A stretch of DNA of 64,000 nucleotides from an uncultured Bacteroidales bacterium (lineage in GTDB: Bacteria > Bacteroidota > Bacteroidia > Bacteroidales > UBA932). The notes below the pieces were generated by a model. The model had not been told where the DNA came from, searched no databases, and was given only the letters and a program-made list of their open reading frames with translations. The stretch is from positions 1 through 64,000 of the forward strand of contig CAMVKH010000006.1 in the NCBI GenBank assembly GCA_947168065.1, written 5' to 3'. Positions within the stretch are counted from its first letter, which is position 1, and each line of letters opens with the position of its first letter. This document shows, one piece after another, positions 43,655-55,980 of this stretch. The position numbers and the translations under genes were made by a program.

Positions 43655-46126
43655 CTACAGGCCGATGACGGAGCCCACGCTCTGGGCGGTCGTGGCGCTG
43701 TTGAGCTGCGTTTCGTTCTCGATGGTGCGGCGGGCTTTCTTGGTGGTGTAGTTACCCTGCTTGCCGAAGCTCCAGCTGATCTGGAAGTTGATGGAAGCCA
43801 AGGGAATCCGCGTGGTCATGTCCGTAGTGAAGCCGTTGCCCCGGGTATGGGACGTCATATTCAACTTAGCTCCTTTGGCGAACGGGACCATGCCGCTGAG
43901 GGAAAGGCTCAGTCTGTCGTCCAGGAAGGTTTTCGTAAGGCCCAGCATGCCGAGAGACATGCCGCTGGACCACCCCTGCAGGTCGATCTGCCGGCCGGAG
44001 GCGATCACGTTGGCACTCAGGCGCAGATCCCAGGGCAGGGTCTGTTGGGCGCCCAGCAGCACGTTGTAGTTCCAACCGGCATTCTGCTGGCCGAGCTGGG
44101 CGCTGCGCAGGTCGCTGTAGCCGAAGCCGCCGTTGAACATGATGCGTGTCTTGCTGGTCGGAGTTACCATCAGGAATGCGTTCAGGCTGGTGTTGTTGCT
44201 CCGCACGATGTTTCCGTAGGTGGTATTCAGGATGTTGTCGGGGCTGTAGAAGCTGTAGGCCGCGATGCCGTTGCAGGTGATGCTGTGGCGCAGGGTGGCG
44301 TTGACCATGACCTTCGGTGAAAAGAAGTTGTACACCAGGGAGATGTTGTGGCCGCGTTCCGTATCCAGGTCAGGGTTGCCGTAGCTGCGGGCCGTCGGGT
44401 CGGAGATATCGACGTACGGGTTCAGGTAGGAGATGCCGGGGCGGCTGATGCGCATGTTGTAACTCAGGCCGATGTTCTGCGTGGGGCTCAGTGTCCACTG
44501 CAGGCTGGCGCTGGGCACGAGGTTACCGTAGTTGACACGGAAGGCGCCGCTCTCCTTCGAGGACTTGTAGCTCTGCCAGGTGTATTCGTAGCGCACGCCC
44601 GCTTTCAGACTGAACACACCGTAGTTGCCGCTGAGTTCCGCGTAGACGGCACCGATGCGGTTGTAGAAGTCGTATTGGAGACTGCCCAGCGGGTTCTCCA
44701 CGAAAGCGCTGCCGTTCCACAGATGATCCGTCTGGTCGGAAGCATTGTGGCGGTGCAGGAATTTGGCGCCGGTCGAGAGGCTGTGCTTGCTGCCGAGCGG
44801 CGTGGTGAAGTCGAGCTGGACCGTATGGTCGTCGGAACCGGTGCGGCCCACGCTCTTGCGGTCCGTGAAGTCAAAGCCGGGGAGGTCTGCCGCGTCAAGC
44901 AGGGTCATGCTGTTGTTGACGGCAGGCGCGCCGTTGTACTGGTAGCTGAGCACCAGGCTGCGGCCCGGCGCACCGGCCCAGAGATGCTGATAATCTGCAC
45001 TGACGGAAATGCTGTTGCGGGTGTTGCGGGTCGTCATCGTTCCGGTGTAGCTGAAGGGTACGGCACCCGGGGCGGTCAGGATGGAGGTAGTCAGTCCGTT
45101 CGTGTTCACCATGCCGTAGTGCATGTAGCCCAGCGTGGCCGATACGAGGTTCAGGCTGTCAATCTCGTAGCTGGCGCTGCCGTTGACCATGGCTACGGGA
45201 ATCCGCATGTCCGTGGAGGTGTGGGTCGTGTTGGAGAAACCGTTGTCCTGCGTACGGACCTGATCGGTCTCGGTATGGTTCATCGAATTGTACGAACCGC
45301 TGGCGTTCAGGCTCATGGCGAATTTCCCTTTCTGGAGGGCTGCTGTCAGGCCGCCGCCGCCTCCCCGGTTCGAGCCCGTCGCCATCACCGTGCCGTAAAA
45401 GCCGTCGGCCACGGAACTTCCGCCTGTCGCCTCGCGGTTGGTGGTGATGTTGAGTACGCCGCCCACACCTTCCGCGTCGTATTTCACGCCCGGATTGGTA
45501 ATGACCTCGATGTTCTTGACCGTACTGGCCGGCATGACTTTAAAGATGGTGGAGGCGTTCTGCGACAGCATCTGGTTGGGCTTGCCGTCCACATACACCT
45601 GGAAGCTGCTGCTCCCGTTGACGGTGATATTGTCCTGGCCGTCCACCGACACCATCGGCACCTTGCGGAGCATGTCGAGCACGGTCGAGGTCTTGGCGTC
45701 CACGTCGCCGGATACGTCGTAGGTCATCTTGTCGACCTCCATTTTCACCAGCGTCCGCTGGGCCGTCACGACACCGGCCGAGAGCGTTTCCACGTCGTCC
45801 CGAATGAGAATCTCGCCCAGGTCAAGCGTGTCCTTCTGACCGGGAATGACGAAATTGCGCCGGACCGGCAGACGGCCGATACCGCTGAACAGCAGTTCAT
45901 AGGCACCGGAGCCGTCCAGCCGCTGCATGAAACGACCTTCCTCGTCGGCTGTCGTAAAGGCGACGGGCTTCTCCGTGTCACTGCTCTTGAAGAACTGCAG
46001 CACGGCGGCCGGTTCTCCTTCCCGGGTCAGGGAATCCCGGACAACGCCGGTCACGATGGTTTTCTGGGCAAAGGTCGGCAGGCTCAGCAACAGGGCCGAC
46101 AGGAAGATCATTACGCGGGTTTTCAT
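43655..46126 (-). CDS. TonB-dependent receptor-like outer membrane protein
   Basis: An 823-aa outer membrane protein. Signal peptide 1-20 (LPTFAQ); carboxypeptidase-like regulatory domain (about 23-105); plug domain (about 120-225; VLDMLRKVPMVSVDGQDNITVNGSSSFQVYVDGKP, GVKYDAEGVGGVLNITT); then a beta-barrel ending near residue 785 of the OMP_b-brl_3 type. No SusD partner follows, so a glycan-uptake SusCD role is unlikely; substrate unknown. The kinase-regulator pair downstream has its own promoter. Confidence 0.9.
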   Translation of the reverse strand: MKTRVMIFLSALLLSLPTFAQKTIVTGVVRDSLTREGEPAAVLQFFKSSDTEKPVAFTTADEEGRFMQRLDGSGAYELLFSGIGRLPVRRNFVIPGQKDTLDLGEILIRDDVETLSAGVVTAQRTLVKMEVDKMTYDVSGDVDAKTSTVLDMLRKVPMVSVDGQDNITVNGSSSFQVYVDGKPNQMLSQNASTIFKVMPASTVKNIEVITNPGVKYDAEGVGGVLNITTNREATGGSSVADGFYGTVMATGSNRGGGGGLTAALQKGKFAMSLNASGSYNSMNHTETDQVRTQDNGFSNTTHTSTDMRIPVAMVNGSASYEIDSLNLVSATLGYMHYGMVNTNGLTTSILTAPGAVPFSYTGTMTTRNTRNSISVSADYQHLWAGAPGRSLVLSYQYNGAPAVNNSMTLLDAADLPGFDFTDRKSVGRTGSDDHTVQLDFTTPLGSKHSLSTGAKFLHRHNASDQTDHLWNGSAFVENPLGSLQYDFYNRIGAVYAELSGNYGVFSLKAGVRYEYTWQSYKSSKESGAFRVNYGNLVPSASLQWTLSPTQNIGLSYNMRISRPGISYLNPYVDISDPTARSYGNPDLDTERGHNISLVYNFFSPKVMVNATLRHSITCNGIAAYSFYSPDNILNTTYGNIVRSNNTSLNAFLMVTPTSKTRIMFNGGFGYSDLRSAQLGQQNAGWNYNVLLGAQQTLPWDLRLSANVIASGRQIDLQGWSSGMSLGMLGLTKTFLDDRLSLSLSGMVPFAKGAKLNMTSHTRGNGFTTDMTTRIPLASINFQISWSFGKQGNYTTKKARRTIENETQLNSATTAQSVGSVIGL

Positions 46127-46148
46127 GGCTTTGTGTGTTTCTTGGGCA

Positions 46149-46156
46149 CAAAAGTA
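46149..46156 (-). promoter_or_regulatory. -7 box of the outer membrane receptor gene
   Basis: TACTTTTG on the minus strand, 22 nt before the ATG at 46126. Confidence 0.58.
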
Positions 46157-46251
46157 CCACCCGTGCCGGCCGGTCCTCCGTTTTTTCGACCAACCGCCTG
46201 TTTTTTTCGACGAAATAGATCCCGGTCGGAGCCGGGCATGATGTTATTGAT

Positions 46252-46259
46252 TATCTTTG
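46252..46259 (+). promoter_or_regulatory. -7 box abutting the TlpA-like gene start
   Basis: TATCTTTG followed by TGCT and ATG at 46264, again a 4-nt gap. Confidence 0.7.
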
Positions 46260-46263
46260 TGCT

Positions 46264-47244
46264 ATGAAAAAGATGATTCTTTGGGCATCCCTGGCCCTGT
46301 CGCTCCTGCTGGCCTCCTGCACCGGCCGGCACTATCAGATGAACGGCGTTTATTCGGCTCCCGACGGAAAGGAAGTCTGGCTGATCGATGCAGCTGCCCA
46401 GGACACCCTGGCCATGACTACCGTCCAGGACGGCCGTTTTGCTTTTGAAGGCAAGGTGGACGCGCCTTTCTATGCTTACGTCGGCCATGGCAAGGAGCGG
46501 ATCCATCTCATTCTGGAACCGGGCACCGTCACGGTGGACCTTGACGAACGCACGGCGGACGGCCTGCCGATGATGGATGCCTACAATGACTTCCACAAGC
46601 GCTTCTACGGATACAAACGCGACCAGCGGAAAGAGAAGGCCGCCCTGACCGATTCTGTCGTGCTGGCAAACCCTGACAACCTGGTCGGCGCGCTGGCCCT
46701 TGAAGACCTGGCCTACGTAGATACGAGCCGTTTCCTGGCCCTTCATGCACAGGTATCCGACAAGGTCCGCGACTTCTATCTGGTCCGGAAGGCATACGAT
46801 GCCATCCAGGTACAGAACCGCACGGCAGCCGGGCAGCCCTTCACGGACTATCTGATCAAGGGAGGAAATCCCGACGGATCAGACGTTAAACTCTCTGATT
46901 ATGTGGGCCGTGGCAAGTTGATTCTGCTCGATCACTGGGCCTCCTGGTGCGGTCCCTGCAAGGCGGAAATGCCCTTTATCAAGAAGACTTGGGCAGCCTT
47001 CCACGGCGACCGCTTCGACGTTGTCAGCATTGCTGTCAGCGATAAGCGCGAAGATACGGAACGGGCGCTGAGCCAGCTGGATATGCCTTGGCATCAGATT
47101 CTGGATGCACAGAAGATTCCGGGAGCGCTTTATGGCATCAACGCTATCCCGCATCTGATTCTCTTCGCCCCCGACGGCACCATCCTGCAGCGCGGACTCC
47201 GCGGGGAGCAGATCTATGCCGCCGTCGAAGAGGCATTGCGCTGA
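46264..47244 (+). CDS. TlpA-like disulfide reductase, lipoprotein
   Basis: A 326-aa lipoprotein (lipobox LASC, Cys19). The N-terminal part (25-120) is a DUF4369-type domain (MNGVYSAPDGKEVWLID...FEGKVD), and the C-terminal half (195-326) a thioredoxin fold with WASWCGPC (Cys229, Cys232) and cis-Pro in INAIPHLILF. Predicted periplasmic thiol reductase. Convergent with the S41 gene, 6 nt apart. Confidence 0.93.
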   Translation: MKKMILWASLALSLLLASCTGRHYQMNGVYSAPDGKEVWLIDAAAQDTLAMTTVQDGRFAFEGKVDAPFYAYVGHGKERIHLILEPGTVTVDLDERTADGLPMMDAYNDFHKRFYGYKRDQRKEKAALTDSVVLANPDNLVGALALEDLAYVDTSRFLALHAQVSDKVRDFYLVRKAYDAIQVQNRTAAGQPFTDYLIKGGNPDGSDVKLSDYVGRGKLILLDHWASWCGPCKAEMPFIKKTWAAFHGDRFDVVSIAVSDKREDTERALSQLDMPWHQILDAQKIPGALYGINAIPHLILFAPDGTILQRGLRGEQIYAAVEEALR

Positions 47245-47250
47245 GCCGGG

Positions 47251-48132
47251 CTATTGTTTCAGCCAGACAAGCGCGTCTTCGAACGCCTGGGCCGTCTCGA
47301 CGTCAGGTGCAATCGGGTCGTCGCAGAAGACTTCGCCGGTGCGGGCGATATCGCAACTGATGGTCAGCACAAGTTGGGAGCCGTCGGACAAGGCTTTCGG
47401 CTGATTGGCGGACGCGTAGCCGGCAGTAGGCGCGCCGAATGACCGGGCGTAATCCAATCCCCTGAAGCAGAGAAGAACGGCCTCTCCCGAACTGGCGGTG
47501 TTTTCGTCAGTCAGGATGGCGACGGGACAGTTGATCTGATTTTGCGCTTCGACAGCAACCATCTGAAGGACGTAGTCTTTCATTACCGGCATGTTGTGTT
47601 TCCGGCTCTTGAAGCGAAGGAGCGTGCCGGCCGGCAGGAAGCGGTGTACGGCCGCGATCATCGGATACATGTTGCCGCCGGTATTGCCCCGAAGGTCGAT
47701 GACTACGCCAGACAGCGAATCCGGCAGCGCATGGAGTACTGTCATGGCATATCGTTGATTGTCAGCTTGATTCTGCCCACTGAAATGAGGCAGCGTGATA
47801 ACAGCGATGCCGTCGTCACGCAGCTCCACGGACGGCGCCGTTTCCATGTCCTCCGCTGCGCGCTCTTCCATCTGGTCTTTCGTCCACAGGAAAGAATGTT
47901 TGCCGCCTGCCACCTTGAGCGCCTTGCGGACCACGTCCTGCGCCTCCTCCATCGTGGCCGGCTCGGCCTTCAGCGCCACAAAGCGTGCATCTTCCCATGT
48001 CTTCCCTTCGGCGAACAAACCATCCTTGTCCATGATCCGGACCGCCTTGCGCACATATTGTTTTTCTGCCGGCTGCGCACAACCGGCCACGATCAGCATC
48101 GCGATAGATGCCCAAAGGATCATCTGTTTCAT
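47251..48132 (-). CDS. S41-family peptidase, lipoprotein
   Basis: A 293-aa C-terminal-processing-type serine peptidase. Lipobox VAGC (Cys18). The S41 core is visible: GIAVITLPHFSG, VVIDLRGNTGGNMYPM and TDENTASSGEAVLL with Ser214 as likely nucleophile. No PDZ domain. Start at 48132, where the signal peptide starts and the -7 box ends 4 nt upstream; the longer frame runs into the promoter. Confidence 0.9.
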   Translation of the reverse strand: MKQMILWASIAMLIVAGCAQPAEKQYVRKAVRIMDKDGLFAEGKTWEDARFVALKAEPATMEEAQDVVRKALKVAGGKHSFLWTKDQMEERAAEDMETAPSVELRDDGIAVITLPHFSGQNQADNQRYAMTVLHALPDSLSGVVIDLRGNTGGNMYPMIAAVHRFLPAGTLLRFKSRKHNMPVMKDYVLQMVAVEAQNQINCPVAILTDENTASSGEAVLLCFRGLDYARSFGAPTAGYASANQPKALSDGSQLVLTISCDIARTGEVFCDDPIAPDVETAQAFEDALVWLKQ

Positions 48133-48136
48133 ACCG

Positions 48137-48168
48137 CAAATATAATGATAATTCACAGTCGCTCGCAA
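48137..48168 (-). promoter_or_regulatory. Promoter of the S41 gene, -33 inside a repeat end
   Basis: The -7 box TATATTTG (48137-48144) ends 4 nt before the ATG. A -33 TTG (48166-48168) lies 21 nt further upstream and is made by the first bases of repeat copy 1. Confidence 0.62.
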
Positions 48169-48317
48169 CCCGGAATTCGGAGCGCCCGCTGAGGCGCGAA
48201 ATAGCGCGTCAGGCGCGGGTTGCCTGGCGCTCCGAGCCGATTTGAGCCCGGACAGCCCGCTGACCTGCGATATAGGCGCTGCAGGGCATGTTGTCCGGCG
48301 CTCCGAATTTCGGGTTG
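48166..48317 (+). repeat. RAYT-associated 152-bp repeat, copy 1
   Basis: Ends are 21-bp inverted repeats with one mismatch: CAACCCGGAATTCGG plus AGCGCC at 48166-48186 against 48297-48317. Inside, CTGA/GCGCG pairs with CGCG/CAG around AAATAG, a third GGCGCTCCG occurs in the middle, and CCGGACA pairs with TGTCCGG, suggesting a branched fold. Identical over 152 bp to copy 2 on the other side of the transposase gene. Confidence 0.93.
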
Positions 48318-48336
48318 GACGTTGGGGCAGCTTGGA

Positions 48337-49305
48337 TTAGAGTCTATCCTTTATTTCATCAAAGACAAGCCCCGACAGTGCCGCTATTTGTCTGGGTGAG
48401 CTGTTGAACCTCGCCCGCAGGGTCCTCGCCAGTCGCAAACGTTGCTCGGTGGACAGGCCCTTGACATGATCTACGCCGAATAGTTCTTGACAGACCTCCC
48501 GTTTATGCTGCCGCATCTCTTTCATTGGTATGGACAGACGGGAGATATCACCGCCGCGGGCATCCACATCGTCCTCTTTTGTCTTGCAATAGAAATAGTT
48601 GAAGCTCTTACAGCTCTTGAAAATCATCTCGACCAACTCAAAAGCGACATACTCTCCGGGAAAGACAAGACTACCGATTGTCTTTACATTCTCATGGAAT
48701 GGCATATAGGTTTTTAGGTAATTCCTAAGGCCATGAATGCCAAGGTCAAGATCGGATAACGTTTTCAGAGAGGATTCCAACCAGACTGGTGCGCTCCAAA
48801 GGCCGGGGCGCCTGAAGTATAACGGTCCGCTGGACCATGGATAATCCCAGGCGTTGTAGGGAATCCCTGCTACGGGCGCGTTCTTGATGGTGTAGCAGAT
48901 GACGGTTTTGAGATAAGCATCTGTATCAACAATCTGATAGTCGATAGGGACGCCGTCCAACTTACGATTGTCTCCGTGGGTGATGGCGATGTGGCGGGAT
49001 GTCCGTCGTACATAGTCGTGCACAAATCGGTTACATTCTTCGAAGTCGCCGTATAAGACAAAGTGCAAGTGGTTGTCCATCAGCGAAAATGCCAGAATAA
49101 CCACCCGATGGGATTTCAACACCACGTAAATGCGGTTCATGCCGCAGATGAAGTCGGCATCATCATAGAAAATGACATCCACCGCTTTGCCGTCGGTGGA
49201 GAAGTGCCAGCAATTCTTAATGGGAATGGTTTGACCTTTTACAAAAGGGGTCTTGAGCCCAAGATCCAGAATGATCTGTCTGAGCAGTTTTTCATCTATC
49301 TTCAT
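48337..49305 (-). CDS. REP-associated tyrosine transposase (RAYT, Y1/HUH family)
   Basis: A 322-aa Y1-type transposase. The HUH motif is LMDNHLHFVLYG (His79, His81); the catalytic Tyr is probably Tyr138 in ICYTIKNAPVAG, which aligns with YI-x-NPV-x-AG of other RAYTs, followed by YPWSSGPLYF. The C-terminal 60 residues are a helical DNA-binding-like part (STEQRLRLARTLRARFNSSPRQIAALSGL). It lies between two identical 152-bp direct repeats and has its own promoter, so a domesticated single-copy gene acting on these repeats is likely. Confidence 0.9.
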   Translation of the reverse strand: MKIDEKLLRQIILDLGLKTPFVKGQTIPIKNCWHFSTDGKAVDVIFYDDADFICGMNRIYVVLKSHRVVILAFSLMDNHLHFVLYGDFEECNRFVHDYVRRTSRHIAITHGDNRKLDGVPIDYQIVDTDAYLKTVICYTIKNAPVAGIPYNAWDYPWSSGPLYFRRPGLWSAPVWLESSLKTLSDLDLGIHGLRNYLKTYMPFHENVKTIGSLVFPGEYVAFELVEMIFKSCKSFNYFYCKTKEDDVDARGGDISRLSIPMKEMRQHKREVCQELFGVDHVKGLSTEQRLRLARTLRARFNSSPRQIAALSGLVFDEIKDRL

Positions 49306-49339
49306 CAGAATTCTCGCGCCGCTTATGGCTGCTCAATAT

Positions 49340-49347
49340 CAAAGGTA
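49340..49347 (-). promoter_or_regulatory. -7 box of the RAYT gene
   Basis: TACCTTTG on the minus strand, 34 nt before the ATG; a TTTG lies 18 nt further upstream. Confidence 0.62.
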
Positions 49348-49401
49348 GGAAATCTGCTGAAACAACAAACAGTTTTCTGTATAAATCGTAAGAATTGCCT
49401 G

Positions 49402-49614
49402 CAACCCGGAATTCGGAGCGCCCGCTGAGGCGCGAAATAGCGCGTCAGGCGCGGGTTGCCTGGCGCTCCGAGCCGATTTGAGCCCGGACAGCCCGCTGAC
49501 CTGCGATATAGGCGCTGCAGGGCATGTTGTCCGGCGCTCCGAATTTCGGGTTGGACCGAGCGGGGCTCAATAACGGACCTCGGCAGATCCCAGCAGACAC
49601 CGCCGGATCAGGAC
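49402..49614 (+). repeat. RAYT-associated repeat, copy 2 with 61-nt extension
   Basis: The 152-bp core (49402-49553) is identical to copy 1. A further 61 nt (49554-49614) are shared, identical and inverted, with copy 3 at 41595-41655, but absent beside copy 1. The extension runs into the last two codons and stop of the thioesterase gene. Confidence 0.92.
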
Positions 49615-49994
49615 TGGCAACCCGGAAGAAGCGCGCCGAGGAATTTCTCCCGCTTGACGATAAAGCGGACGTGCGTGCCTTCGCCGATCAACTTGTCGCC
49701 TTCGACGGCGGTCAGGGAGAAGCTGAGCTTGCGGCCGTCGATCCGGATCAGGACCGCCGTGGCGGAGACATCCGCCCCGATGGGGGAGGGTTTCAGGTGA
49801 GCAACCGAGATCTGGCCGCCGACCGTCGTCTCGTCCGGCTCCAGGGCCGGCGCTACCGCCAGCATCGCGGCGTTTTCCATCAAGGCGATCAGCCGCGGTG
49901 TAGCGAGCACTTCCATGTCGCCGGAACCTTGCGACAAGGCGGAATCGCCGGATGCGACCCGGAGGAGACTGGTATGGGATAATCCTTCTTTCAT
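49608..49994 (-). CDS. Hotdog-fold thioesterase (FlK-like)
   Basis: A 128-aa hotdog protein. LIALMENAAM carries the Glu and GGQISVAHLKPSPIG the His used by fluoroacetyl-CoA-type thioesterases; SFSLTAVEGDKLIGEGTHVRFIV is the long beta sheet edge. Likely hydrolyses a small acyl-CoA; natural substrate unknown. The stop codon and final Ser codon lie in repeat copy 2, so the C-terminus was probably set by that insertion. It follows metF by 12 nt. Confidence 0.85.
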   Translation of the reverse strand: MKEGLSHTSLLRVASGDSALSQGSGDMEVLATPRLIALMENAAMLAVAPALEPDETTVGGQISVAHLKPSPIGADVSATAVLIRIDGRKLSFSLTAVEGDKLIGEGTHVRFIVKREKFLGALLPGCQS

Positions 49995-50006
49995 AATGAC
50001 AGACTT

Positions 50007-50929
50007 TTAGAAGCAGGCTTTCAGTATTTCCGTGATGTTGCGCGACTTGCCCATCGTGTAGAAGTGGACGGCCGGGGCGCCGTGGGCCAGGAGGTCGCGG
50101 CACTGGGCGATACACCAGTCGGTGCCGATACGGTAAACTGCCTCCTTGTCGTCGCTGGCTTTGCGGATGGCCTCGGTGAGTTCCACGGGGATGTCGATGG
50201 AAAAGGCTTCGGGCAGCATGGCGATCTGCCTGGCCGTGGAGATCGGCTTCAGGCCGGGAATGATCGGCACGGTGATGCCGGCGGCGCGGCAGCGGTCCAC
50301 GAAGCGGTAGAAGACGCGATTGTCGTAGAACATCTGGGTGATGACCACGTCGGCGCCAGCATCGACCTTTTTCTTAAGGAAAGCGATGTCCGTTTCGAGG
50401 TTGGCCGCTTCGAAATGCTTCTCCGGATAGCCGCCCACGCCGATGCAGAAATCGGCCTTGTTCTCCTGCTCGAAGCGGCGGATGGCCGCCACCAGTTCGC
50501 TGGCATGTGCATAGCCGGCCGGATCGGGGGTGAAGCGCTTCTCCCCGGTGAGTGAATCGCCGCGCAGGGCCATCACGTTCTCGATACCCATGAACTTGAA
50601 ATCCTGCAGCAGGGCTTCCGTCTCGTAGGCAGGCGTTCCGCCGCAGATGAGGTGCGGCACCACTTCTACCTTCCAGTGTGTCTGGATGGCGGCGCAGACC
50701 GCCACGGCGCTGACGCGGTTGCGGACCACACGGCGGATGAACGAGCCGTCGGGCTGCGGGTCGTAGCGGAACTCGTCGCGGTGCGTCGTCACGTTGATGT
50801 AGCGCGGCGCGAACTCCATGAGCGGAGCGATGCTGTCGAGGAGTTCTTCCTTGCGGATGCCGCTCATCGGCGGAACGATTTCGAGAGACGGGAACGGCTG
50901 GGCGCCGCTGCGGAGCATGTCGGAGATTT

Positions 50930-50933
<4 letters not shown>
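50007..50933 (-). CDS. metF: Methylenetetrahydrofolate reductase
   Basis: A 308-aa FAD enzyme producing 5-methyl-THF for MetH. Motifs: SLEIVPPMSG (family has Glu near 20), VMALRGDS, FCIGVGGYPEKH, and DVVITQMFYD. Start at 50933 (MKISDMLRSG) overlapping the metH stop (ATGA), so it is translated with metH. The longer frame upstream is metH in another frame. Confidence 0.96.
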
Positions 50934-54376
<3,443 letters not shown>

Positions 54377-54380
54377 GTCG

Positions 54381-54388
54381 CAAAAATA
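54381..54388 (-). promoter_or_regulatory. -7 box abutting the metH start
   Basis: TATTTTTG followed by CGAC and then the GTG start: a 4-nt gap, fourth case of this spacing in the window. Confidence 0.64.
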
Positions 54389-54428
54389 GTTATAATATGC
54401 CTTTTTAGCTTATGTATATACGGCATTG

Positions 54429-55715
54429 TTATATTCTTTCGAGTGCCTGCGACAGATCGGCGAGGAGGTCGTCGATGTGCTCGGTGCCGATGGAGAGGCG
54501 GATGGTGCTGTCGTGGATGCCCTGTCTGGCTTTTTCTTCGGCCGTCAGCTGCGAATGCGTGGTTGTCGAAGGGTGGATGACCAGCGACTTGACGTCGGCG
54601 ACGTTGGCCAGCAGCGAAAAGATCTGCAGGCTGTTGATGAACCGGAAAGCTTCTGCCTTTCCGCCTTTGATCTCAAAGGTGAAGATGGAGCCGGCGCCCT
54701 GCGGGAAATAGCGCTCGTACGTGGCATGGTCCGGATGGCCGGGCAGCACCGGATGGTTGACCTTCGCCACTTTCGGATGATGGGCCAGAAAGTCCACGAT
54801 GGTCAGCGCATTGGCCACCTGCCGCTCCACCCGCAGCGACAGCGTTTCCAGTCCTTGCAGCAGAATGAAGGCCGTAATGGGACTGATGCTGGCGCCCGTG
54901 TCGCGCAGCAGCACGCAGCGGGCGCGGGTGACGAAGGCGGCCGGACCGGCCAGATCGGCGAAGACCACGCCGTAGTAGCCGCTTTCCGGCTCGGTGAACT
55001 GCGGGAACTTGCCCGAAGCGCGCCAGTCGAACTTTCCGCCGTCCACGATGACTCCGCCCAGGGCCGTGCCGTGGCCGCAGATGAATTTGGTGGCGGAGTG
55101 GACCACGATGTCGGCGCCATGTTCGATGGGACGGATCAGGTAGGGTGTGCCGAACGTGTTGTCTACTACGAGCGGAAGCTGGTGCCGGTGCGCAATGGCC
55201 GCCACAGCGTCGATGTCGATGAGGTTGCTGTTCGGATTGCCCAGCGTTTCGATATAGAGGGCCTTGGTTTCCGGCCGGATGGCCTTTTCGAAATTGTCCA
55301 GGTCAGCTGGGTCTACGAAGGTCGTCGTGATGCCGTAGGGGACGAGCGTGTGCTCCAGCAGGTCGAAAGTGCCGCCGTAGATGGTCTGGGCCGCCACGAT
55401 GTGGTCGCCGGCTCCGGCCAGGTTCAGGATGGCGTAGGAAACGGCGGCGGCCCCCGTGGCGACGGCGAGGGCGCCTACGCCGCCTTCCAGCGCGGCGATC
55501 CGCTGCTCGAAAACAGTCTGCGTGGGGTTGGTGATACGGCTGTAGATGTTGCCCTCTTTGCTCAGGTCGAAGCGGGCCGCGGCCTCCTCCGCATTGGGGA
55601 ACAGATAGGCAGTGGTGAGATACAAAGGTACAGCGCGGGCGTCCGTCACGGGGTCCGCATTTTCCTGCCCGACATGGAGCTGGCGCGTTTCAAAGTGGAG
55701 TCTGCTGAAGTCCAT
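54429..55715 (-). CDS. metY: O-acetylhomoserine aminocarboxypropyltransferase (sulfhydrylase)
   Basis: A 428-aa PLP enzyme of the Cys/Met metabolism family forming homocysteine from O-acetylhomoserine and sulfide. PLP lysine in HSATKFICGHGTALGGVIVD; NIYSRITNPT and DNTFGTPYL are family motifs. Start set at 55715 (MDFSRLHFETRQLHVG), 20 nt after a -7 box; upstream codons are in the promoter. With metH and metF downstream it makes a methionine-synthesis block. Confidence 0.94.
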   Translation of the reverse strand: MDFSRLHFETRQLHVGQENADPVTDARAVPLYLTTAYLFPNAEEAAARFDLSKEGNIYSRITNPTQTVFEQRIAALEGGVGALAVATGAAAVSYAILNLAGAGDHIVAAQTIYGGTFDLLEHTLVPYGITTTFVDPADLDNFEKAIRPETKALYIETLGNPNSNLIDIDAVAAIAHRHQLPLVVDNTFGTPYLIRPIEHGADIVVHSATKFICGHGTALGGVIVDGGKFDWRASGKFPQFTEPESGYYGVVFADLAGPAAFVTRARCVLLRDTGASISPITAFILLQGLETLSLRVERQVANALTIVDFLAHHPKVAKVNHPVLPGHPDHATYERYFPQGAGSIFTFEIKGGKAEAFRFINSLQIFSLLANVADVKSLVIHPSTTTHSQLTAEEKARQGIHDSTIRLSIGTEHIDDLLADLSQALERI

Positions 55716-55735
55716 TTTCGTAATGATTTTGGTTG

Positions 55736-55743
55736 CAAAATTA
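55736..55743 (-). promoter_or_regulatory. -7 box of metY
   Basis: TAATTTTG on the minus strand, 20 nt before the ATG at 55715. The spacer to the GH3 gene (55744-55924) is otherwise AT-rich with no gene. Confidence 0.62.
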
Positions 55744-55924
55744 GGGAGAATGGATTTTTCGGACAAGATTCTACAAAAAATAAGAATATTCATCTACAAA
55801 TCATGAAAATGCTGGAATTATTGTTGTTTTTCGGTGCGAAAGGGGAGGGGCGGCAGAAAAAACGGCTGCTCTTTTTGCCGCATGTTCAATTTTTATCTCG
55901 CATTGTTCAAATTCGGGAGCGGGG

Positions 55925-55955
55925 TTTGGATTCTTTTTTTATATCCGTAAATTTG
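55925..55955 (+). promoter_or_regulatory. Promoter of the GH3 gene
   Basis: A -33 TTTG (55925-55928) and -7 TAAATTTG (55948-55955) separated by 19 nt: the best full match to the Bacteroidota promoter in this window, 25 nt before the ATG at 55981. Confidence 0.78.
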
Positions 55956-55980
55956 TATAGTGGAAAAAGGAAAATCCAAC

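Noticed and set aside
43655..46126. SusC of a polysaccharide utilisation locus
   Set aside because: No SusD-like gene is adjacent, and the protein has the shorter OMP_b-brl-type layout.
54377..54428. Cobalamin riboswitch before metH
   Set aside because: Only 52 nt separate metH and metY, and the -7 box abuts the start codon, leaving no room for a leader.
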